A DNA stretch of 64,000 bases from Euryodendron excelsum (lineage: Eukaryota; Streptophyta; Magnoliopsida; Ericales; Pentaphylacaceae), in the NCBI GenBank assembly GCA_033060915.1, contig CM065381.1:2932001-2996000 (forward strand), read 5' to 3'. Below are positions 1-10,698 of the stretch, piece after piece (positions within the stretch are counted from its first letter, which is position 1; each line of letters starts with the position of its first letter). A program made the position numbers and the translations under genes. The notes beneath the pieces were generated by a model. The model worked only from the letters and a program-made list of their open reading frames with translations, had not been told where the DNA came from and made no database searches.

Positions 1-28
1 GGGCTTGTTTAATTTTGATGATAATTAG

Positions 29-1440
29 GGTTGTGATGCTTCTGTGCTTCTGGCCTCACCAAATGGTAAAGCTGAGAAGGACCACCCGGATGATATTTCA
101 CTGGCCGGAGATGGATTCGACACGGTGATCAAAGCCAAGGCGGCCGTGGATAGCGATCCTCGATGCAGAAACCAAGTTTCATGTGCAGATATATTGGCTT
201 TGGCTACTAGGGATGTCGTACAATTGGTATACATACAATATATATACACGCAATTAATTAGCTCGCAGTTTTGGTGCTCCCAACCAAATATAATCAGAAT
301 CTTATCTCAAATAACCAACATAATTGTCACCTTTGCTAGCTAATTAAGTGAAATTAATTCAAAATATGCAGGCGGGAGGACCGTTTTACCCAGTGGAATT
401 GGGAAGGCGGGATGGGCGAATATCAACTATAGCTAGTGTTCAACACAGTCTTCCCCACCCAGAATTTAGTTTAGATCAGCTCAACACCATGTTTAGCCCT
501 CATGGTCTCACCCAGACAGACATGATTGCTCTATCAGGTAACTTTCTTAAAGCTAATTATTTTAGCCCTAAACTTTCTTAAAGCTAATTGGATGTCCCGG
601 CCAGATACCGCTGTCTTGTCAAATAGTCGCTTCTTTTTATAACTCTAAGTTCGACGAAGTGTGTACGCCCATTTCCACTGGTACATAGTAAAGTCCAATT
701 TTCGTAGTAGTGTTATAGAATTAACAAAAATGCTCCTGGAAAGGTTCATCACTTTATTTTGGCATTGAAAAAAGGTAAAATGTTTTGTTTTTTAGTAGTA
801 TATTTTCAAGAAATAAAATGACAAAAATAATCATATATGTGACACAACAGCTGTTTAGTTTAACAATTTTTTTTTTAATTTTGTAGTTAATTCCACAACA
901 CAAGAAGTGTTTATGTGTCTCATTTTTTCAAAACCATATGGGTGGTGATTTATGTTCGGGGAACGTATATATATATATATATAGTTGCTAAAAGCTCTCT
1001 CGCTCTCTCTCGCTCTCTCTGATTTGCCTGTAGGTGCACATACAATTGGTTTCTCTCACTGCAGCCGCTTCTCAAAACGTATATACAATTTCAGTCCTAG
1101 ACGCCGAATGGATCCATCTCTGAATCCAAGCTACGGCTTCCAGCTTAGACAGATGTGCCCGATTAACGTTGACCCAAGAATAGCCATTAACATGGACCCA
1201 ACCACGCCTCGGACTTTCGACAATGCCTACTTCCAGAACCTTCAGCAAGGGAAGGGATTGTTCACCTCCGATCAGGCATTGTTCACGGACAGTCGATCAA
1301 GGGGCACTGTAAACCAATTCGCTTCGAGCAATGATGCTTTCAACCAGGCTTTTGTGGCTGCTATTACTAAGCTTGGCCGTGTTGGAGTCAAGACTGGGAA
1401 ACAGGGTGAGATTCGACGCGTTTGCACTGCCATCAACTAG
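29..1440 (+). CDS. Class III secretory peroxidase, 3' part (5' end outside window)
   Basis: Haem peroxidase that oxidises phenolics with H2O2 in the cell wall or vacuole. Three exons are visible: 29-226, 372-537 and 1034-1440, joined by GT-AG introns. Joined, they read GCDASVLL (distal Ca-binding loop), [21 protein letters not shown], and [13 protein letters not shown] carrying the proximal haem-ligand His, followed by FDNAYFQNL and GLFTSDQ. The frame stops after VCTAIN. The exon 2/3 junction splits the Gly codon of SGAHT, a conserved intron position in this family. The signal peptide and distal His lie left of the window, so the protein is incomplete only through truncation; about 256 residues are seen of the usual ~320-330. 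The C-terminal half most resembles the Arabidopsis peroxidase 16/45/73 group as I remember it; subgroup assignment is inference. Intron 3 holds an AT repeat and a CTCTCG repeat just before its acceptor. Confidence 0.93.
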
Positions 1441-3700
1441 AAGAACAAATTAAATAGGGCCTTTTTCATTTCCACTTCATTGAATTTTGACTATATATTA
1501 TTATTTATTTTCTCTCCCCTTAATAACTAGAATTTGTTCTAGCTTATTCTTAATGTGATTTGCGGCCCTGAACCTGTATTCAATACAAGAATCAAGTTTT
1601 TTTTTTTTTTCCATTTATTTATGACATCTACTATCATGCTTGATCTGATTATCATTTCCTTTCCAAACGAGCCATGAATGAACAAGTGCAACAAACTACA
1701 AAGACAATAACAAGCAAACACAAGCCTGAAAACTTTTACAAGGAGAACTCTTACAAGGGGAAGGCCATATGGCAGGGGAAAGTCCTCTCAGATGTTAAAA
1801 TAATAGGAGAGAGAAATTTGTATTATATTCACAATGAGATAGATGACACAAAAATAAAATTAAAACGTGAATTAGTTTTAATAAATTGTTAGATGGGAAA
1901 TTATTTTAAAAAAGAGAGTTATTTTTGCCTAAAACTCTAATGTTTTGTAAAAATGTTTCAAATACTATTGTAATTTCCCAAGACATGGAGGTTTGGATGC
2001 ACATGAACCAAGGGTGAATTCTATGCTGCCTATATATTTTGTTTTAAGAAATAAGCGAGGTACAATTTTAGAGTTGAATACATTTCCATGACTTGAAAGG
2101 TCTTCAAATCAAATTGATGATGCAATTCAATTCGTGTCAATATCACCATAATTCTTGAATTTAACTATTAATTATCATTTGTATAATCAAATTTGAATCT
2201 CAATATATTTTATTTCAATAAAACTTTCAACATATTCTCTTACGAAAATACTATATGTAATCTCATTTTTCAATCTCTTTTCTCACTGTTAGACACAAGT
2301 GAATAGGTTTCACATAAATAAATTTATGTGAGTTCTACAGTCTTGTGCCTAAAAATAAGAAAAAAAATTAAAAAATAAAATTATATATAACATTGCTCAT
2401 CATCTTAATATATTTTTTTCTCATTAAAATGTGATAGTGTCTCTTTTGGACTTCTCTCTGTGTAGACGTCACTATTTGTGAAAGCATGTCAAACTTGGGA
2501 CGCCCATTCAGGCCAAACAGATATAGGGTTAAAAACGACCCCTTCATCATTTTTCACCATGATAGAGGTTAAAAATGTGCTTCCTTCTAAGGCCTAGAGC
2601 ATTTTGTATTATGACCCAACAGAAAATAGTCTTTATGAGACATCATGTAAATAAATGTAGAGCCACAAAATTCAATCTAGCGCCTCTTTATTATCTCATG
2701 CTAAAGAGTTACTCTTGGTCTCATGCTTCCGCTTTTAATGCCTGCTCTTAAGTTCCTGAGGTCTAGAAAAGTAAAGAAAACAGTTTTTAGGTTTTTTTCT
2801 TATACGTCTGTGCATGCACACACATAGAGGTTGTCCATTTAATTAGCGAAGGGTAAGTTACTATATTAGTTTGGACTTGATTATTACAATTATTAAGTTT
2901 TGAGTTCAAATCTTTTGGCTCCCCGACCAGTGTAAATATTGATTAGTAATATCTTTAGAGAAAATGAAAGAAAAGAATTGAAACTAAGAAGGAGAAACAA
3001 AAGAATTGAAATCGAGCTAACCCAAAATTCCGTCCGAAGTCCATTGCATGAAAATGGGTTGAGCTTTGGGTAAGGGATGTGAGCTACGATCGGACTGAGG
3101 TTGCGCCCAGGCTCAGGCATTTTGTCTTTTGCTAGAGTTTGTGCAGCTCTTGGCCCGTATTAGTTTGGTCTGATTAACAGGCATTACGATTACAGCTGAT
3201 AACTCCCTTACAGGCTGTTTGGAACTGGATGAGGGAAGGAAAAGAAATGGAAACAGAGAAATGTAATTTTCCTTTTTTATTTGATTTTGCAAAGAAAATA
3301 GAGAAAAAGTGGAGGGGAAGAAGAGAGGAAAAAAGAGAGATTTATTTAAAAATTTTTCTTCATTTTTTCTTCTCTTTTCCTTTATTTTCCTTTCCTTTTC
3401 TTTTTAGGTAGAATAAAATAGTAAAATGAAAGTAAATAGTGATTTTTCTTTCTTTTTCCTTTTCTTCTCCAAATTCTAAACAAATTGTGCTTCTTAGATA
3501 GTTTGTGCCTCTCTTCTGTAGGCTTGATAGCCCGCTTAAGTTCGCTCATCATTTATAAAATTTGAGTTTTTAAATCTAATTAGTTTAATTAAAAAATATT
3601 TTTACATTAAATGAACAGGCTTGAATCATAAAAATTATAATTTTAATTTTAGGCGTGTTTACTATTTGAAGTTTGGTGGAAATTTTTTGAGTGTCCACTC
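1441..3700. other. Intergenic region between peroxidase and NFU genes
   Basis: A+T-rich spacer. The first ~150 bases are probably the peroxidase 3' untranslated region. Short open frames here (for example 1674-1892) show no codon bias or recognisable motif. A small repeat copy lies at 2245-2345. Stretches at 3230-3480 are simple purine then pyrimidine runs. I see no other gene. Confidence 0.6.
2245..2345 (-). repeat. Small foldback repeat, family B, copy 1
   Basis: The reverse complement of this block matches 21660-21775 base for base over long stretches (shared words include TGAGATTACATATAG and ATGTGAAAC). The core can fold on itself (CACATAAA...TTTATGTG). This suggests a miniature inverted-repeat element with one copy here and one in intron 1 of the H+-ATPase gene. 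Exact ends and target duplication were not resolved. Confidence 0.55.
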
Positions 3701-3947
3701 CAACGTGGCTTCCTCTCCCGCACAGTTTAACAGATTCTATCCACAAACTTGTGGGATATTAGGGTCCACTAGAACTCCAGTGTTTCCAGCTGCGGGGGAT
3801 ATAGAGATGATATTCATCACCCAATTGAAGCGCTTTCTATTACTTCTCTTCCATCCCAAAACGTTTGTTTGGTGGAGCAGAAAATGCCGAAAGAAACAAA
3901 TCAAATGCAGTCTCACCACTCGCTTTGAATAACATACAGCAGCAGAA

Positions 3948-4161
3948 ATGGGTGTTCTATCAACCCCAACTCAGAGTCTCAGATCAACACCAGCCACTGC
4001 AATATCCATGTCCATCATCTACAAGGTCCATATTAACAATCTTATGTTCAAATTCACTCTTCTTCATTATACATACATATTCATATATATATATCTATAT
4101 ATATCTTCTTTCTTTTTTTGTTCTTGTTGCACTTGTAACTTTATGATTTTGATATTACCTG

Positions 4162-4215
<54 letters not shown>

Positions 4216-6353
4216 CCAGAAAGGCATTTCAGATTGCACTATTTTGTCATCAAAACAGAACTCATTCCTGAGAGGCCAATTTCGACTCTTTCTTGCATCC
4301 AATTCAATTGGTGGTCTTAGAAATCGTGCAGGTATATGTTTTTATGAAAATACACTTCTTGTTTATTAGAGTAAATCCAGGTGAAAATTGTGGTGAAGAA
4401 ACTACACTCTCTAGCCCAATTGGTAGATTTTATGTTAACTTCCATATCTTTATGAGGGTAAACCCAGATGACTTATTTTGAAGAAACTACAAAGCTCTAG
4501 ATGCATACATTTATAGATTTTATATATGTTGATTTCAATCTATCTATTAGAGCAAACCCAGTTGAACTGTTGTGAAGAGACAACAGAATCTTGCTAAATT
4601 GGTAGAATTTTATGTTAATTTTTATCCATTCCCCTTATGCTTTGCTTGCTTGCTGAGAAAACATGACGGAATCGACAGTAGGATCTTTCAACTAATTTGG
4701 GTTGGAATGTTTGTTGTATTTGTTTATTCCTTACTCTTGGGATTGAAGGAAACATTATATGTTGGGCAGTGGTCCTTGTGAAGAAAATATAAGCTAGAAA
4801 AAACAAACTAAGATTCTGAATCTTATAATTCTCGGGGAAAAAAACGAAAAAAAAAAACCATAACCAAAACCCCAGATTGTCAAAGCTCTGTTCAAATTAA
4901 CCTAGTTTAGTCTTCTGGATTAATTGAAATGTGTTTCAAAATTTGTAGTCTCGATTATTTTTTCACTTCTTTTAGCAATCAGACTGAACCCAACTCAATT
5001 ATTTGACATTTTCTACTAAGGTTATGATTTTGGTGTATTTTTCTGATATGAAGGTAAGTTGGTTTCACCAAGTTGTGTCCTTCCACTGACCGAAGAGAGT
5101 GTAGAGAAGGTGTTGGATGAAGTGAGGCCAGGCCTAATGGCAGATGGGGGGAATGTGGCTCTACATGAAATTGACGGTCTTGTGGTAGTACTAAAGCTGC
5201 AAGGAGCATGTGGATCTTGTCCAAGTTCAACCATGACATTAAAGATGGGAATTGAAACTCGGCTGCGAGATAAGATCCCAGAAATACTAGAAGTGGAGCA
5301 GATCCTCGACACTGAGACTGGCCTTGAGTTGAATGAGGAGAACGTTGAAAAGGTTAGACACAAGAATATCTCCAATTAATGTATAGTATATCAAGCAATT
5401 TTACAATTTAATGCCATAGGACTGAAAATAACATTATCACGAAAGGTAGATTGTGGGTTTTACTTGTTTAAATAGAAAATAAATAAATAAAACCTGTCGA
5501 TAATCATTATCCATGTTGGTTTATTGTAGACATGTGCCGGTTTATTCAGTGCTGGTAATTGGCAAAATTTGCTTCGCAATGTCAACTAAAGTGTTCCAAA
5601 ACAAGTCATAATAGTAATCTGCCAGTTGGATAACACTTTACCTAAATTTTGCTTCAAAGGTTATTGTAGTCCAACTAACTCTGACAATTATTTACAAATT
5701 CAAGAGTTGCTTCTGATTTTCATAATTTAAATTGGAAATATTTTTTTATGGGATTACATGTAGCTTAAGTGCTATAAAAGCAACAATATATATTCAACCC
5801 TGTAGGCTTAAAATTTTTCTGTTGCACAACAGAGCCAGCTCTATCGTCAAAACCTAGCTCCGAATTTTTGAAAATTTGAAAAGAAAGAAAGGAAGAGAAG
5901 AAGAATGAAAAACAAGCAAAAACCCGAGCAGAAAAAAGCATTGGCATCTATGCATTTTGTGTTTGTCAAATTTTTAAAGCATATGAGTTCATTTGAAGCT
6001 GAAATCAGATGCGTGGAATGGGAGACTAGGCCTTTAATACTCTGCTGACCCTACTCTGTCTTGATATCTAAAACAGTTTTTAATATGGTTACTCTTATTT
6101 CTCTTATCTTGGTGATAATGACGTACATATTCTTACCTAATAAAGTTTGCTCATATTTCAGCTTCTTTCTGAGATAAGACCATACCTTGCTGGCACAGGA
6201 GGTGGAGTGCTCGAGCTTGTTCAAATCAATGACTACGTAGTCAAAGTCCGTCTAAGTGGTCCTGCAGCCGGGGTTATGACAGTGCGTGTTGCTCTAACAC
6301 AGAAGTTGAGGGAAAAAATACCTTCCATTGCAGCTGTCCAGTTGATAGAGTAA
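3948..6353 (+). CDS. NFU: Plastid NifU-like Fe-S cluster scaffold protein (NFU2/NFU3 type)
   Basis: Carrier that assembles [4Fe-4S]/[2Fe-2S] clusters in the chloroplast stroma and passes them to photosystem I and other targets. Four exons in phase: 3948-4025, 4220-4331, 5054-5352, 6162-6353; product 226 residues, the normal size. Residues 1-~65 are Ser/Arg/Thr-rich with few acidic residues, like a transit peptide. A first NifU-C domain (about 73-145) contains the cluster-binding CGSC at 116-119 within [13 protein letters not shown] second, cysteine-free NifU-like domain (about 164-226) holds [10 protein letters not shown] and ends in [11 protein letters not shown], typical of plastid NFU1-3. 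The first ATG of exon 1 was chosen because it starts the transit-like frame and exons 1 to 2 join in phase 0 as YK|KGIS. The exon 1 donor (GTCCAT) is weak, so that junction is the least certain. Confidence 0.92.
4165..4205 (+). repeat. (CT)n microsatellite in NFU intron 1
   Basis: About 20 CT units a few bases before the intron 1 acceptor (AG at 4218-4219). It lengthens the pyrimidine tract that precedes the splice site, so length variation could affect splicing (inference). Confidence 0.95.
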
Positions 6354-7007
6354 TGGAACAACTACTCAGACAAACAATACTAGCTGTAAAGAGGTGAATA
6401 GAAATTTTTTTACTTTTTTCCTTCACAGCAGAGATTGTATTCAGGCTATTCAAGCGCTCATCTGGGAGTGTCATTGAGTTTCTGTCTTGGATGGCATAGA
6501 TTAGGCTCATCTCTTCGGAGATACAAGGAATCAATTGAACTTAACAATGTTGTTAATTGATCTGTGCTACTGTATCGTTCCAGACTCTTTGTGATTCTGG
6601 CAAGAGGAATAGCAAAATTCAACAATTTTATGTGCCTGTGATGCTGGAATTAGAACTATATGCAGCATAGGTGATCTTTATGAGAATTTCATTTTTTTAA
6701 GGATTGAGCTTAGATCAGTTAGTGGCTCTCTTTCTTCTACCAAGATATTTGCATAAATATGGAACTTCCGAGTCAAGCTTTTTCAACCAGCATCTGTATC
6801 ATATTAATCACATTGTATATTCGATTGTATATATTGCAGAAAACTTTTTTAATTTTCTGTTACTCTCTTGCAACTCTTCAAGGTCTAGCATGGTCTCCAA
6901 TAATAACAAAACTTGAAACTTCTACCATCCTCGGCAACATATGGATATAAACTTATTTTATTTTATTTATTTGACTGCACTACATTAACATTTGGAGCAA
7001 AACAAAA

Positions 7008-7040
<33 letters not shown>

Positions 7041-7509
7041 GCCAAAGAGAAAAAGAAAAGAGAAGATGCACCTTTATCGGCATGTCAAGTAACTATTATT
7101 CGAGTGTGCTAGCCGAAAATCAGCATGGTTAAACATTTCAGCATTTAAGTGATCAAATTTGTCACTCTGATTCACAAAGGGAAACTGCTGGTCAAAAGAC
7201 AAATCATTCAAACATGGTACCGAGTTATGGAATTTTGATACAAAGCAAAGAGAATAACTGGATTCCAGTACTTTAACCCCAAATGTTTTAGCTAATATTT
7301 AGGAGGAAAATTGCAGGGATTCATTTTCATTGCTCATAACACATTCATTTACCGATCGACATACACATATCTTAATAGTTACATGTTTCCGTAATACAAA
7401 TAATTACAACATTTTTACTATTTGATACTATGGATAGCTGAGGATGTTCAACAGCCTCCTGAACAAAACTACCTTGAGTTGATACATGTATAGACAAGTT
7501 TAATTTATA
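6354..7509. other. Convergent 3' flanks of NFU (+) and the glycine-rich gene (-)
   Basis: The stop codons of the two genes face each other across ~1.15 kb, which must contain both 3' untranslated regions. A (GA)n tract lies at 7009-7038. No conserved coding frame is visible. Confidence 0.6.
7009..7038 (+). repeat. (GA)n microsatellite
   Basis: About 15 uninterrupted AG/GA units in the convergent intergenic region. Confidence 0.95.
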
Positions 7510-10500
7510 CTAGTAATCATCTTCGTCTCCGGATCCAAAGAATCTCCTGATGACAGCAGCAAAAGCACCAAGAAATATGAACAGAACCAAGACATCAAAT
7601 CCGCCTCCAATGCCAATGGCAACACTGGGACCTGGGGCAAAGAATGAAAATGGCGACCAACCCCATCCTCCATAGAAGGGTACACCAAAGCCATACCCAT
7701 ATCCTCCAACTAGGGGTGGCGCAACTGGAGGATTGATATAAACATTGGTCCTGCTCCAAAAACAAAATTATTTTAACCAAAAATGTAACATTTAAATTCT
7801 TCAACATCAAAATTGAACTTGGAAATTTCATAGAAAATAACTTCATATTGACTTGCTTTCCTCAGCAAATACAAGACAAGGATGCAGGTTTAGTGTAAGC
7901 AGACCAATTAAGAAAAACACAGAAATCTATGACCAAACAATATCGAAAAGTTGTACATGGAATGGTTTCTTCAGCAAACAATAATATGCTCTTGATTTTG
8001 GAAACAAAGAATCCACTCCTAACATCCATGTGAAGCAATAACATGTGTTCAAAATAGAAAATGACTATAGGAAGTTTGCAAACAATATGACTTACCAAGA
8101 AAAAATAAGAAAAAAATGAAGATATCAGATAAAAAGTAAAAAATAAACTCTCCAACAGTATAGACCCCCACAAGACAACAGCCAAAGAATTTAAACTCCC
8201 CAATTCTCAAGGATGAGAATGCAGGTTCCCGCAAGGCACAGGCATAATGTGGAAATGATAGTCAAGATAAGTGTGCAGTCAATCCACCTCTTGCAGCATC
8301 CTGGATTGGCGGGAACAAAAACTGGGTAACAGCCTCTTTACATTCAGCCTAATGCATCAGCTAAATGGATATTCGGAACACAGTGCGAACTTCTAAATGC
8401 TTCAAGAAAAAGGAAGCAACCAAAGAAGTGGAAATTGATAATTTGATGTTAATAAAAAGGGAAGCAAAGGTTACATGCATATGTTAAAAGAAGAAGGCCA
8501 AGAAATAAAATAAATGCAAGGGTGCATCCTGAAAAACATCGTTAGAGCCACAATGATAAAACAATGAAACAGGAAAAACGAATGGATTTTGACACCTCGA
8601 GATATAGGAACTACACACTCAAGACTGGACTGCAACATTGAAAGGCAAAGAAATAATCAAAATGATTGTGGTCGTGTAAGTCATCCAACTTTCTACTTGC
8701 ATCATTCTTTAAAGTCCCAACATACTGTACCAGTCAATTCCAAACTGATAGCCTCTCCCTCTCAAGCAGACACTAAGGCACTCATCCAAAGTTTGTGGCC
8801 CTCACATACTTACCCAAGTGATTACCACTACCTGACAAACCTGGAGCCAAATACTTCACACATATAGCTGCAGCATTAACTTACTTATATTCTCAAAATG
8901 TATTTGACTTTCTATTAGTAAGCAGGTTCCGTAAGACATTAAAAATGCAAAGGAGAAGAAATCCTCAAATTTTTATTATAGAAAACTGTCATCCACCACA
9001 GTGGACTGGACAAACTAATAAAAGGACAACTTATAAGCTATGTAACATGGATGGGTTGCTGCATGTCAGATAAAACATTGTCTCTGATGCCAAAATATAC
9101 AGGGAGATGGGTAATTATTAAAGTACCCAAGCATACTTCTACTTCCTTTTAGCTTAAAATGAAGTGTGTATAATTAAAAGACGCTGTCACATTGTCTATA
9201 CTACACTCATGTTATAATATCCATTTAAAAAGGAAAAAATAAAGAATGCATCCTTGAAAAATGCAAGTGAACAAGGTATGTGCTCTATCTTTCATGTAAG
9301 ACATGCTTGCTTGTTGAGTGTCCAGTCCAGTCCAGTCAGTAGCAGATCTAGGAAAGTTTCCTCTAGGAAGGCCAAAATATATGCTTTTGTACTATGGTGA
9401 GAGCGTGAAGAAGACTTTGAAAAAACTATTGCATATGTTCTTTTTTTTTCGACCTCACTCGTCTATCTTTAGACTTTGAAAGAAAAAAATATTGGGTCAC
9501 CAATCAAAAGAATTTCATCAGTGTTAGACTGGATTCATTAAGTTTTACACTAATCAAAACTTCTACTGCTATGTTTCCTCTTTTTGACCTTTTTATGTTT
9601 AGAAAATTAAATCATAGATTCGCAATTTTCTTTTTGAAAACGGAAGTCTAGGACATAAATTTGATGGAGGTAGAAAGCCAATATAGGTGATGATAGATGG
9701 AACAAAATCTGGAATGAAATAAGTTAATCGAAATAGGTGCACCCAGAAATTAGACAGTTGCAAGGTCAGCCAGGCTGTAATATATAGTATTTATTAGGCC
9801 ATTTACTTGAGGTGCTTTTGTTTTGTGTGTGGATGGGGGGGAAGGATGGCATGCGTTTCTCAAACAGGAATATCACACACATCTTAGAGTCTCCATTCAA
9901 CATATTATCAAGGTTTGCACAGTAATATGAAAGAAAACCAAGGTTATATTTCCCAATAATGAATTAAAAATAATTTATTAATATCTTATGATGTCTTAGT
10001 AACACAATAAAAAAGCGTCAGGGCTTAAAGAGAAAAGATAAACATATGGGGTTTAGGGACTGTGCAGGTATGGGGTTTATTACTTTATTTCATCTTAATC
10101 CTTCACTTGTCCGAAGTAAAATTATCCTATGAAGGGACCAGGTGATTCAAAAAACCAATAGAAAACTCCAAATCTTGCTTCAGCATAAATATTTCTTGAA
10201 AGAGCGAAATTTCAATTCTTCAAAGTAGACAGATAGCCAGGCCATGAGCCAATATCCTAGATTCAGATGCTTCAGAGTGGCAGCTGTACTTTCCAATAGA
10301 ATGTATACACTTCCGCTGATATATAACTGCAGCTTTCTGGAGATACAGCAGTAACACCTCAATCCATATGGTTTGTCAGTTTTTTAATCACCATGTGACC
10401 AATCTCCCAAGTTAACATCAACACAAAAGGAAGCAAATATAACATGTCAGTAGCTCACTGGTCCCCACAAGCTCAATATCCATTAAATAATTCCTTGGCT

Positions 10501-10652
10501 TCCCATTAAATTTTCAAGCTTAGAGAAGCTTGAATCATGAAGATGGGTGGCAGAGGGTCTCCACTGCAAATGTTTCAATGATTTAGATGTGTATGGCACA
10601 TGGGCCTTCTATTCGTGAGTCAGCTGCATTTTGTTCAAACACAAGGTACCCG

Positions 10653-10698
<46 letters not shown>

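Noticed and set aside
5022..5375. 117-codon open frame antisense to NFU exon 3
   Set aside because: Shadow of the conserved NFU coding strand, which explains the open reading completely.
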